A DNA stretch of 62,875 nt from Streptomyces meridianus. Lineage in GTDB: Bacteria > Actinomycetota > Actinomycetes > Streptomycetales > Streptomycetaceae. The position numbers and the translations under genes were made by a program. Location: NCBI RefSeq assembly GCF_023703325.1, contig NZ_JAMQGM010000048.1, positions 1 to 62,875 of the forward strand, given 5' to 3'. Shown piece by piece: positions 48,922 through 57,351 of the stretch; position 1 is the stretch's first letter; each line of letters begins with the position of its first letter. The notes below the pieces were generated by a model that did not search any database, was not told the origin of the DNA, and saw only the letters and a program-made list of their open reading frames with translations.

Positions 48922-50349
48922 ATGTCGGAACAGTCCGGCGGCACCCACCGCAGAACCCTCCTGTCCGCAGCCGCCCTGACGGTCGCAGGAGGAGCGACCC
49001 TGGCCGGCCGGACCACGCCGGCAGCAGCAGCCGAAAAGGGTCCGCCCGCAGTCGATCCGCCCGCCACAGCCCAGCGCCCAGGTCCCGAACTGCGCTCCCT
49101 GCTACGGGAGATCGACCCGAAGCGCATCGAGGCCACCGTGCGCAGGCTCGTCTCCTTCGGCACCCGGCACACCCTGTCCACCCAGGACGATCCGAAGCGC
49201 GGTATCGGCGCCGCCCGCGACTGGATCCACGCCGAGATGAAACGGTATGCCGCACAATCCGGCGGCCGCATGACCGTGGAACTCCAGTCGTACGTCCAGG
49301 AGCCCGCCTCGAGGATTCCCGTCGCGACCCGCATCACGAACATCGTCGCGACCCTGCGGGGCACCACCGAACCCGACCGCGTGTACGTGGTCTCGGGGCA
49401 CTACGACTCGCGGGCGAGCGACGTCATGGACACCACCAGCGACGCGCCCGGTGCCGACGACGACGCCTCCGGGGTCGCCGTCGCCATGGAACTCGCCCGG
49501 GTGATGGCCACCCGGCGCACCGCCGCGACGGTCGTCTTCGCCGCGGTCGCGGGCGAGGAGCAGGGCCTGTACGGATCCACGCACATGGCCGAGCAGTTCG
49601 AGGCCGCGGACGCGGACGTGCAGGGCATGTTCACCAACGACATCGTCGGCAGCTCACGGGCCGACGACGGCACCCGGGATCCGTACACGATCCGGCTGTT
49701 CGCGGAGGGCGTGCCGACTTCGGAGACCCCCGAGCAGGCGGCGATCCGTCGCTCGGTCGGCGGCGAGAACGACTCCCCCGCCCGCCAACTCGCCCGATTC
49801 GTACGGGATGTGGCGGACAACCCCGCAACCGGCATGCGGGTCCGGGTGGTCTACCGGCGGGACCGCTACCTGCGCGGCGGTGACCACATCCCGTTCCTCG
49901 AACGCGCCTTTCCGGCGGCCCGGTTCACCGAACCGGCGGAGGACTTCGCGCACCAGCACCAGAACGTCCGCGTGGAGGACGGCAAACAGTTCGGCGACCT
50001 GCCCGAGTTCTGCGACTTCGACTTCATCGCACGGGTCGCCCGCGTCAACGGCGCAACGCTCTGGACACTGGCGCAGGCCCCCGGCACACCGCGCGGCGTC
50101 AAGATCCTCACCAGTGCCCTGACCAACAGCACGCAACTGCGGTGGGACCGGGGCACCGAGTCCGACCTGGCCGGATACGAGGTGGTGTGGCGCGAGACCA
50201 CGGCCCCGGAGTGGACGCACGTGATCGACGTCGGCGATGCCACCGAGCACGAAGTGGACCTGTCCAAGGACAACGTCTTCTTCGGGGTCCGTGCGGTGAA
50301 CCGCGCCGGCAACCGCAGTCCTGTCGCCTTCCCGGTGCCCCAGCGCTGA
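48922..50349 (+). CDS. Tat-exported M28-family zinc peptidase
   Basis: 475 residues from ATG 48922 with GAAGGGA upstream. N-terminal twin-arginine signal (HRRTLLSAAALTVAGG) with an AAAA cleavage region near 44. M28 zinc ligands and base in order: VSGHYDSR (His), GADDDASG (Asp), VAGEEQGLYG (Glu-Glu), TNDIVGS (Asp), DFAHQHQN (His). After the catalytic domain, the C-terminal 90 residues look like a fibronectin-III domain (TQLRWDRGTESDLAGYEVVWRET, split: LRWDRGTESDL, GYEVVWRET). Probably an extracellular aminopeptidase. Confidence 0.92.
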   Translation: MSEQSGGTHRRTLLSAAALTVAGGATLAGRTTPAAAAEKGPPAVDPPATAQRPGPELRSLLREIDPKRIEATVRRLVSFGTRHTLSTQDDPKRGIGAARDWIHAEMKRYAAQSGGRMTVELQSYVQEPASRIPVATRITNIVATLRGTTEPDRVYVVSGHYDSRASDVMDTTSDAPGADDDASGVAVAMELARVMATRRTAATVVFAAVAGEEQGLYGSTHMAEQFEAADADVQGMFTNDIVGSSRADDGTRDPYTIRLFAEGVPTSETPEQAAIRRSVGGENDSPARQLARFVRDVADNPATGMRVRVVYRRDRYLRGGDHIPFLERAFPAARFTEPAEDFAHQHQNVRVEDGKQFGDLPEFCDFDFIARVARVNGATLWTLAQAPGTPRGVKILTSALTNSTQLRWDRGTESDLAGYEVVWRETTAPEWTHVIDVGDATEHEVDLSKDNVFFGVRAVNRAGNRSPVAFPVPQR

Positions 50350-50373
50350 GCACAGCGGCCGGCCGCCCGCCGG

Positions 50374-50409
50374 CCCCCGCACCCGTGAGCGTTCTCTCGG
50401 GTGCGGGGG
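50374..50409. terminator. Bidirectional terminator
   Basis: Perfect 12-bp arms CCCCCGCACCCG (50374-50385) and CGGGTGCGGGGG (50398-50409), 12-nt loop, between convergent M28 and SDR genes. Confidence 0.85.
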
Positions 50410-50414
50410 TACAG

Positions 50415-51305
50415 CTAGGGCAGCGGGGTCCCGCCCGTGGCGTTGACGATCTCGGCGGTGATGTAGCTCGCCTCCTGCGATGCCAGGAAGACGAACGCCG
50501 GTGCCATCTCGGCAGGCTGGGCGGCGCGGCCGAGCGGGCTCTGCTCCCCGAACTTCGCGGTGTCGGGCAGAGTGGCCGGGATGAGCGGCGTCCACACCGG
50601 CCCGGGGGCGACCGCGTTCACGCGGATGCCGCGATCCGCGAGGTGGGCCGCGAGCCCCTGCGTGAACGTGACGATGGCACCCTTGGTCGTCGCGTAGTCC
50701 AGCAGATGCGGGCTCGGCTTGTACGCCTGGACCGAGGTGGTGTTGATGATGCTGCCGCCGGCCGGGATGTGCGGCAGCGCCATCTTGGACAGCCAGAACA
50801 GGGCGTAGAGGTTCGTGCGCATCACCCGGTCGAACTGCTCCGTGGTGATGGCCTCGAGGCTGTCGGGCTGGGACATCTGGTAGGCGGCATTGTTGACCAG
50901 GACGTCGATCCGCCCGAACTCGGACACCGCCCGATCGATCAGCTCCCGGCAGGCCTGTTCCTCCCGGATGTCGCACGGTACGGCCACGGCCCGCCGCCCG
51001 GCGTCCTCGACGAGCCGTACCGTCTCCCGGGCCTCCTGCTCCTCCTCGGGGAGGTGGGTGAAGACGACGTCCGCGCCCTCGCGCGCAAAGGCCAGGGCGA
51101 CCGCCCGGCCGATACCGGAGTCACCGCCGGTGATCACCGTGCAGCGGTCCTCGAGCCGTCCGCTGCCGCGATAGGTCTCCTCACCGTGGTCGGGGCGGGG
51201 CTCCATGCGTTCGGTGGTTCCCGGGTGCGGCTGGTCCTGCTGGGGGAACTCGGGCTGCGGGTACTGCTCGCCGGGATGCTGCTGTCGTTCGGCCATAGGG
51301 GCCAT
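50415..51305 (-). CDS. SDR-family oxidoreductase (general-stress type)
   Basis: 296 residues from ATG 51305, with GGAGG 6 nt upstream. The N-terminal 45 residues are Gln/Pro/His-rich and polar (QPEFPQQDQPHPG), seen in stress-related SDRs such as B. subtilis YhdF/GsiB-type neighbours. Rossmann TGGDSGIGRAVAL, NNAA, catalytic Ser in TTSVQAYK and YATTK. NAD(P)-dependent; substrate unknown. Upstream of the start on the minus strand the frame continues to 51653, but this is not conserved. Confidence 0.9.
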   Translation of the reverse strand: MAPMAERQQHPGEQYPQPEFPQQDQPHPGTTERMEPRPDHGEETYRGSGRLEDRCTVITGGDSGIGRAVALAFAREGADVVFTHLPEEEQEARETVRLVEDAGRRAVAVPCDIREEQACRELIDRAVSEFGRIDVLVNNAAYQMSQPDSLEAITTEQFDRVMRTNLYALFWLSKMALPHIPAGGSIINTTSVQAYKPSPHLLDYATTKGAIVTFTQGLAAHLADRGIRVNAVAPGPVWTPLIPATLPDTAKFGEQSPLGRAAQPAEMAPAFVFLASQEASYITAEIVNATGGTPLP

Positions 51306-51600
51306 GGCGGGCCTCCGGGGGTACGAGGTCGGATCACGCACCGTGTGCCCCGCACCCAACCGGGAAAACAGCGGCCGTCCGCAGTGAAGCCGCTCCGGGC
51401 GTCCAGACCTCGTAGGTGACAGGCCGGCGGCCGGCCGCCCCTCGGCCGCCCCTCGGCAGTCTCTCGGCGTCGGGACCGCCGGAGCGTCGGGAGCGCCGTC
51501 CTCACCAGGGCTGCACCGGCCCGACTGCCCCGGGGTGATTAGGGCGCTTTTCAGGGGGCACTCGACAGCAGTCCGTGCGCCCCGACCCGCGGAGTTCCCG

Positions 51601-52161
51601 ATGAGCCCGTCCCCGGCACCACCTCGCTCCGGCGAGGACAAGGCCGTGCACACCCTGGCGATCTACCTCAACGATCACCTGGCCGGCGCGACGGCGGGGA
51701 CGCAGCTCGCCGGGCGGATCGCCCGGGTGCACGCTCGCTCACCGTACGGCGCGGAGTTCGCGCGGCTCGCGGTCGAGATCGCGGCGGACCGCCAGGCGCT
51801 GCTGGAGATCATGACGTCGCTCGGGGTGCCCGCACGGCAGTACAAGATCCTCGCGGGGCGGATCGGGGAACGGGCCGGCATGCTCAAGTCGAATGGGCGG
51901 CTGGTGCGCAGGTCCGGGCTGAGCACCGTGATCGAGCTGGAGGGGCTGCGTCTCGGCATCGAGGGCAAGTCGCTGCTGTGGAAGACGCTTCTCACCGCGC
52001 ACCCCGAGGATCCTCGGCTCGACCGGCTCCGGCTGGAGGACCTCCTGCACGCCGCCCGGCGGCAGATCGAGATCGTCGAGGAACTGCGCATGCGCGCGGT
52101 GTCGAGGGTGTTCGGCGAGGAATTGCGCCCGGCACAGGGCCCGGCCACACGCCTGTCGTAG
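51601..52161 (+). CDS. Unrecognised helical protein
   Basis: 186 residues from ATG 51601 with GGAG upstream (the frame also opens at 51535). Predicted all-helical: LAIYLNDHLAGATAGTQLAGRIARVH, SPYGAEFARLAVEIAADRQALLEIM, LHAARRQIEIVEELRMRAV. The four-helix, charge-patterned layout suggests a ferritin-like or hemerythrin-like bundle, but no ExxH iron motif is seen. No signal peptide or TM. It stands between the SDR gene and a broken phosphatase gene. Function unknown. Confidence 0.7.
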   Translation: MSPSPAPPRSGEDKAVHTLAIYLNDHLAGATAGTQLAGRIARVHARSPYGAEFARLAVEIAADRQALLEIMTSLGVPARQYKILAGRIGERAGMLKSNGRLVRRSGLSTVIELEGLRLGIEGKSLLWKTLLTAHPEDPRLDRLRLEDLLHAARRQIEIVEELRMRAVSRVFGEELRPAQGPATRLS

Positions 52162-52211
52162 AACACCTCTCTGCGGCCCTCGGCCCGGGCTGCACCGCAG
52201 CGGCCGGCGCC

Positions 52212-52938
52212 TCAGCCGTTCAGCAGCCCCTTGCGCAGCGCATCCACCAACGCGTCGTCCACACCGAGCCGTTGGCGCGCATAACCGTGCACGGAGCCGT
52301 AGCGTTCGGTCGGTTCGGCGAGGAAGCGGCGGATGACGTCCTGGGGAGCCCGCCCGTACCCGGGCCAGACGAGCCGGCGGCCCGGGTGGTCCGCCCGCCA
52401 GTCGGCAATGAGCCGGTCGGTGGCCGCCTCGGTCAGTTCGAAGTCGGCGGCGACGTCGTCCTCGCCGACGCCCACCAGGCTCAGCACCAGGGCTGCGAGC
52501 AGACCGGTGCGGTCCTTTCCCGACGCGCAGTGGAAGACCACCCGGTCACCGGCCGCGATGACGTCCAGCGCCTGCCGCAACTCCGCGGCCCCGTCGTGGG
52601 CCACCTCTCCGTGGACGCTCGGCGAGGTACGGGCCGACGGGGGTGTCCGGTGCGAGCGCAGCCTGGTCATAGGGCCGGTGCTCGATGCAGAGGTTGTGAT
52701 AGCGGAGTCCCTCGTGGTGCGGGACCCTGCCCCGCAGATCGATCTCCCACGGGTACCGCAGATCGATCACGATGTCGATCTCCAGGGCCCGGAACCGCTT
52801 GTGGTCCGCGCCCCGGAGCTTGGACAGCGAGTCCGACCGGTAGAGCCGGCCCCACCTGACCGTGCGGCCGTCGCGGGTGGCGTAGCCCCCGAGGTCCCGG
52901 AAGTTGTGCAGCCGCTCGAACACGATGTGTCTCGTCAC
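52212..52938 (-). pseudogene. Tyrosine-protein phosphatase gene with a frameshift
   Basis: The N-terminal part reads from GTG 52938: TRHIVFERLHNFRDLGGYATRD, DIVIDLRYPWEIDLRG, then TPVGPYLAE, and then drifts into Arg/Gly-rich nonsense ending at 52546. The C-terminal part is in the next frame: EVAHDGAAELRQALDVI, P-loop VVFHCASGKDRTGLL (HCx5R), ending at 52212. The frames join near 52615 around GAGCGTCCACGGAGAG; removing one base there restores a single 240-residue Y_phosphatase3 protein. The break separates the fold from its catalytic Cys, so the gene is probably non-functional unless the sequence contains an error. Confidence 0.8.
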
Positions 52939-52990
52939 CGCCGCACCGTAACCGGACGGGACGGTCGCCACGGGCCGTTCCCCGTAAAAG

Positions 52991-53020
52991 GAGAAACCCC
53001 GGCCGGGGCCGGGGTCTCTC
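52991..53020 (-). terminator. Terminator of tRNA-Leu
   Basis: Arms around GAGAAACCCCGG and CCGGGGTCTCTC pair with one wobble, 9 bp beyond the tRNA 3' end. Confidence 0.75.
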
Positions 53021-53028
53021 CGAGGACG

Positions 53029-53113
53029 TGTCCGAGGGGGGACTTGAACCCCCACGCCCGATAAAGGGCACTAGCACCTCAAGCTAGCGCGTCTGCCATT
53101 CCGCCACCCGGAC
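53029..53113 (-). tRNA. tRNA-Leu (GAG)
   Basis: 85-nt class II tRNA. Acceptor GTCCGGG, D-arm with TGGCAGACGCGC, anticodon loop TTGAGGT (GAG), a long variable arm (TGCCCTTTATCGGGCG), T-arm GGGGGTTCAAGTCCCCC and discriminator A. CCA is not encoded. Confidence 0.95.
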
Positions 53114-53333
53114 AAGGTGATCGGCCGCGGTGCCCCGCGGCGACGACGACAACCATACCAGGGGTTGGAGACCGCCTTCACCTGCACATCCGTCGCACCG
53201 GAGGACCGTTCGGGCACGCGGTGTGACCGGCGTGCGGACCCCTTGCGGACCGTTCGGGGCCCGTTCGCACCGGCCCGCTCGCTCCGGCCCTGCTCTCCGG
53301 GTCGCGCCCCCGGGTTCCCGCTCGCCGGACCGC

Positions 53334-54875
53334 TCACTCCGGCATGAGGTGGTAGTCGGGGAAGTTGCCCGGCAACCGCTCGTCCGACGGCCCGTCCGTG
53401 ACGGCGCGCACCAGGAGCTCACCGCCGACGAACGCGCCGCGCCAGGAGGCTCCGAAGCCGCCGAAGAGCTCGTCGCGGTCACCACGCGAGCGGGGTTTCC
53501 CGAAACCGGTCTTGAAGGCGCGGATCTCCGGCGCCAGTCGCTTGAACGTCGCCTCGTCGTCACAGGACAGCGTCGCGACGAGCGCGCCGTTACTGGCGTT
53601 CATCGCCGCGAGCAGCTCCGCCTCGGTGTCCACGAGAACGATGGTGTCGACCGGGCCGAACGGCTCGGCGTGGTGGAGCGGCGAACCGGACGGCGGGTTC
53701 AGCAGCGTCACCGGCGGCACATAGGCCGACGTGTCCTGACCCGGCAGGAAGCGGCCCGTGTCCAGGCTTCCCCGGTGCAGCGGCACCGCACCGCGGTCGA
53801 TCGCCTCGTCGATCTGTTCGCCGAGTTCCTTGGCCTTCGCGGCGTTGATGAGCGGCCCGTAGTCGAGATCCGGCAGCGGGTCGTCCGGGTTCTCGACGCC
53901 CAGCGGGTGCCCGATCCGCACGGACCGCACGGCGGGCAGATAGGTGTCCAGGAAGGCATCGAAAAGGGAACGCTGGACGACGAAGCGCGGATAGGCCGTG
54001 CAACGCTGCTTGCCGTACTCGAAGGTCTTGCGGATGAAACCGCCGAGGGTGTCCCAGTCGCTGTACTCCCACACTCCCCAGCAGTTGAGGCCCTCCTGCT
54101 CAAGGATGTGCCGCTTGCCGAGGTCCGCCACGGCGGTCGCCACCCTGGCCCCGGTGTCCCGCCCGCCGACGAACGAGACGCAGCCGATCTCCGGTGAGCG
54201 CACCAACGGCTCGGACAGTTCCGCCCCGGAACCGCTGACGAGCGTGACCGGGACGCCTTCGCGGTGGATCAGGGCGCAGGCGAGCGTCAGGCAGGCGAGA
54301 CCGCCGTCCGTCGGCGCCTTGGCGATCACCGCGTCACCGGCCAGGGCCTGGACGAGCATGGCGTGCACGAGCACGCTCATCGGGTAGTTCCAACTCGCGA
54401 TGTTGCTGACCGGGCCCGGCAGCGGGCGGCGGCCGGCGAGCATGCTCTCGATGCCCTCGGCGTACCAGCGCGCACCCTCGACGGCCCGGTTCACATCGGC
54501 CTGCGCCGACCTCCACGGCTTTCCGATCTCCCACACCAGCAGCAGTGCCAGCAGCTCGCGGTGTTCGTCCAGGGCGTCGAGGGCGGCGGTGATCCGGGCC
54601 CGGCGCTCCGCCGGCGGTACGTCCCGCCACGCCCGGTGCTGGTCGAGAGCCGCCCGGACGGCCCGCCCCGCGGTGGTGGCGTCCAGTCGCGGCGGGCCGG
54701 CGATCGGACTGCCGTCGACGGGCGATGTGGCGGGGAGGGAGTGGCCGTCGGCCTGCCAGCGGCCGTCCCACAGGTTGAGGACCCGGTCCTCACGGAACGC
54801 TTCCGGAGCTGCGGACAGACAGCGCTGCCAGGCATCGGTCCAGGCAGTGCCGGGTTTGAGGATGAGAGATGCCAT
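53334..54875 (-). CDS. NAD-dependent aldehyde dehydrogenase (P5C dehydrogenase-like)
   Basis: 513 residues from ATG 54875, chosen because GGAG lies 6 nt before it; ATG 54887 overlaps that site. Catalytic Glu in HILEQEGLNCWG and Cys in GKQRCTAYPR; NIASWNYPMSVLVHA and FVGGRDTGARVATAV are the cofactor motifs. GFGKPRSRGDRDELFGGFGASW near the C-terminus. The length and the C-terminal pattern recall 1-pyrroline-5-carboxylate dehydrogenases, but substrate is not certain. No proline dehydrogenase gene is adjacent. Confidence 0.88.
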   Translation of the reverse strand: MASLILKPGTAWTDAWQRCLSAAPEAFREDRVLNLWDGRWQADGHSLPATSPVDGSPIAGPPRLDATTAGRAVRAALDQHRAWRDVPPAERRARITAALDALDEHRELLALLLVWEIGKPWRSAQADVNRAVEGARWYAEGIESMLAGRRPLPGPVSNIASWNYPMSVLVHAMLVQALAGDAVIAKAPTDGGLACLTLACALIHREGVPVTLVSGSGAELSEPLVRSPEIGCVSFVGGRDTGARVATAVADLGKRHILEQEGLNCWGVWEYSDWDTLGGFIRKTFEYGKQRCTAYPRFVVQRSLFDAFLDTYLPAVRSVRIGHPLGVENPDDPLPDLDYGPLINAAKAKELGEQIDEAIDRGAVPLHRGSLDTGRFLPGQDTSAYVPPVTLLNPPSGSPLHHAEPFGPVDTIVLVDTEAELLAAMNASNGALVATLSCDDEATFKRLAPEIRAFKTGFGKPRSRGDRDELFGGFGASWRGAFVGGELLVRAVTDGPSDERLPGNFPDYHLMPE

Positions 54876-54887
54876 GGGGTGCTCCAT

Positions 54888-55304
54888 ACTCGGGATCGTC
54901 CGAGGTCCCGGGACTCCGCGTAACCGGGGACCCCGGGGGAAAGGGAGGTGGCGCTCGTTCCAGCATCACTCGCGGGGCGGAGTGACGACGAACCGTGGCG
55001 GCCGATCGGGCGATCGCCGCCACCCGGCGGCTCAAGAGCGGCACGGCCCGGAGGGCGCCGCTCTCGGCCACTCGGACAGTCGCCGGCCGGGGTCTCGGTG
55101 CTCGCGCCCGGGATCTCCTCCCACCCGGTCACCACGCGCGACGTCATCGCCGGCGTCCCCGGCGTGCACGCCGGAGTGATCGCCGCATGCGTTCCGGGCC
55201 GAGTGCTGCCGGGCGCCCCACCCGACCGGCGGCTTGCGCCCGCAGGCGGTGCGCGACAATGGGCGGATGACGACCTCTCACCGACCGGGCCGGAGCTGAT
55301 CGCG
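54888..55304. other. Divergent intergenic region
   Basis: Upstream of both the aldehyde dehydrogenase (minus) and fdhD (plus) genes. Includes a possible 10-codon leader ORF (55267-55299, MTTSHRPGRS) preceded 6 nt upstream by GACAAT. No other gene was supported. Confidence 0.45.
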
Positions 55305-56147
55305 ATGGGACGGGTCACCGACCGACGCCGAGTGCTGCGGATTCGTGACACCTCGGTGAACACGCGACCGGACACCCTGGTCGCCGAGGAGCCGCTGGAG
55401 ATCCGGCTCAACGGCAAGCCGCTCGCCGTCACCATGCGCACGCCAGGGGACGATTTCGCGCTCGCCGCCGGGTTCCTGGTGAGCGAGGGAGTCCTGGGGC
55501 GGGCCGAGGAACTGGCGAACATCGTCTACTGCGCCGGCGCGACGTCCGACGGCGCGAACACGTACAACGTGGTCGACGTCCGGACGGCGCCGGGGGTCGA
55601 GATGCCCGACATCACGCTCGAGCGGAACGTGTACACCACCTCGTCCTGCGGCCTCTGCGGCAAGGCGAGCCTGGACGCGGTCCGCACGACGGCCCGGTGG
55701 CCGGTGGCCGACGACCCGCCGGTGCGCCTCTCCCCCGCGCTGCTGTCCGCGCTGCCGGACCGGTTGCGGGAGGCACAGCGGGTGTTCGAGCGGACTGGCG
55801 GCCTGCACGCGGCCGGCCTGTTCTCGGCCGAGGGCGAACTGCTCGACCTGCGCGAGGACGTGGGCCGGCACAACGCGGTCGACAAGGTCGTCGGGCGTGC
55901 GCTCCAGGCGGACGACCTGCCGCTGTCCCGCTCGGTGCTGCTGGTCTCCGGCCGGGCGTCGTTCGAGCTGGCGCAGAAGGCCGTGATGGCGGGGATTCCG
56001 GTGCTGGCAGCGGTGTCGGCCCCGTCATCCCTGGCCGTCGACCTGGCCGCGGAGGCCGGGCTGACGCTCGTCGGTTTTCTCCGCGGCAGTTCGATGAACG
56101 TCTACGCCGGCGAGGAGCGGATCAGGCTTCCGGTCGCCCCAGGATGA
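55305..56147 (+). CDS. fdhD: Formate dehydrogenase accessory sulfurtransferase FdhD
   Basis: 280 residues from ATG 55305, with GGAG 9 nt upstream. Catalytic loop TTSSCGLCGKAS with Cys115 and Cys118, RLNGKPLAVTMRTPGDDFALAAGFL at the N-terminal core (cited in parts: MRTPGDDFALAAGF), EDVGRHNAVDKVVG and SGRASFELAQKAV. FdhD passes sulfur from a cysteine desulfurase to the Mo-bis-MGD cofactor of formate dehydrogenase. No formate dehydrogenase gene is in the window. Its 3' end overlaps the convergent P450 gene by 26 bp. Confidence 0.93.
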   Translation: MGRVTDRRRVLRIRDTSVNTRPDTLVAEEPLEIRLNGKPLAVTMRTPGDDFALAAGFLVSEGVLGRAEELANIVYCAGATSDGANTYNVVDVRTAPGVEMPDITLERNVYTTSSCGLCGKASLDAVRTTARWPVADDPPVRLSPALLSALPDRLREAQRVFERTGGLHAAGLFSAEGELLDLREDVGRHNAVDKVVGRALQADDLPLSRSVLLVSGRASFELAQKAVMAGIPVLAAVSAPSSLAVDLAAEAGLTLVGFLRGSSMNVYAGEERIRLPVAPG

Positions 56148-57351
56148 CGGGCAGGGTGTCCGGCCCGTTGGAGACGACGGAGGGGACCGGCTCGAGCTTC
56201 TCCGGATCCACGGCGGGCGCGAGGCGGGGGAAGCGCCGGAAGAGCCGGGCCAGTGCGGTCTCGGCCTCCATGCGGGCCAGCGGGGCACCGATGCAGAAGT
56301 GGGCGCCGTGGCCGAACGAGAGGTGGCGCTGCGGCTCGCGGGTGATGTCGAAGCTGCCGGCGTCCGGTCCGAACCGTCGCGGGTCGCGGCCGGCGGCCGC
56401 GTAGGAGGCGAGCACGGCGTCCCCCCGGGGGATGCAGGTGCCGCCGACATCGACGTCCTCGGTGGCGTAGCGCATCGGGAACTGGCCCACCGGGCTGTCC
56501 CAGCGCAGGGTCTCCTCCACCACCGCGCTCCAGGGAACCTCGCCGGAGCGGGCGAGTTCGAGCTGGCGGGGGTGGGTGAGCAGGGCGCGTACGGCGTTGC
56601 TGATGAGGTTGAGCGTGGTGGCGTGGCCCGCGAGGAACATCAGCAGCAGAGTGCCGGTCAGTTCGCCGGGGGTGAGCCCGTCGCCGTTCTCCCCGCCGGC
56701 GATGAGTGCGGACGTCAGATCGTCGGCCGGATCGTTTCTCTTCTCCTCGACGATCCCGTCCATGAGGACCTGGAGCGCCTGGAAGTTGGCGATGGCGTCG
56801 GCGGGCTCGGTGGCGCTGCTCACCAGGATGTCGCAGCGGTGGTGGAGTTCGTCGCGGTGGGCGGCGGGGATGCCGAGGAGATCGGAAATCATGTTCATCG
56901 GCAGCGGGTAGGCGAAGTGTTCCCGCAGGTCGACGGGGCCGGGGCCGGTTTCGGCGAGCCGGTCGAGCAGCGCGTCCACCCTCTCCTCGATGTGGGGGCG
57001 CAGCGCCTCGACGCGCCGGGGGGTGAAGGCGCGGGTGACAGGGCCGCGCAGCCGGCGGTGTTCCGCCCCGTCGGCGGTGGTCATGCCCTTGTTGACGATG
57101 AAGGTCATCAGCGGCCACCCCGGGGGGACCTCCCCTTCGGCCAGGGCCCGCCAGTGCAACGGATTCTTGGCGAAGCGGGGGTCGCCGAGCACCTCCTGAA
57201 GCGCGTCGTGATGCGTCACCGCCCACGCCTGAACCTCGCCAGGGAGTTCCACCCGAGCCGCCGCGGCGGTGTCCCGGAGCCTGGCGTTGTCCTCGTGCTG
57301 GTTCCGGCCGAAGGGGCAGAGGCGGAGAGCGCCGCCGGGTTCGGTGTCCAT
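56122..57351 (-). CDS. Cytochrome P450 (canonical partner, second overlapping pair)
   Basis: 409 residues from ATG 57351, with GGAAGGGA 7 nt upstream inside the preceding P450 gene. I-helix LAGHATT (Ala where most have Glu), K-helix EETLRWDSP, heme loop FGHGAHFCIGAPLAR. Closest in this window to the P450 at 35310-36551 (shared ELPG-VAWAV, SNA-VRALLTHP and AAYAAAGR motifs), so the two are paralogues. Its first 136 nt lie within the CYP157-like gene. Convergent with fdhD with a 26-bp overlap. Confidence 0.92.
   Translation of the reverse strand: MDTEPGGALRLCPFGRNQHEDNARLRDTAAAARVELPGEVQAWAVTHHDALQEVLGDPRFAKNPLHWRALAEGEVPPGWPLMTFIVNKGMTTADGAEHRRLRGPVTRAFTPRRVEALRPHIEERVDALLDRLAETGPGPVDLREHFAYPLPMNMISDLLGIPAAHRDELHHRCDILVSSATEPADAIANFQALQVLMDGIVEEKRNDPADDLTSALIAGGENGDGLTPGELTGTLLLMFLAGHATTLNLISNAVRALLTHPRQLELARSGEVPWSAVVEETLRWDSPVGQFPMRYATEDVDVGGTCIPRGDAVLASYAAAGRDPRRFGPDAGSFDITREPQRHLSFGHGAHFCIGAPLARMEAETALARLFRRFPRLAPAVDPEKLEPVPSVVSNGPDTLPVILGRPEA

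Noticed and set aside
52212..52938. Programmed frameshift in the phosphatase gene
   Set aside because: No slippery run or downstream pseudoknot is evident at the junction, so mutation or sequencing error is simpler.
42332..53113. Genomic-island insertion between or at the two tRNA genes
   Set aside because: No integrase, excisionase or direct repeat of a tRNA 3' end was found near either tRNA.
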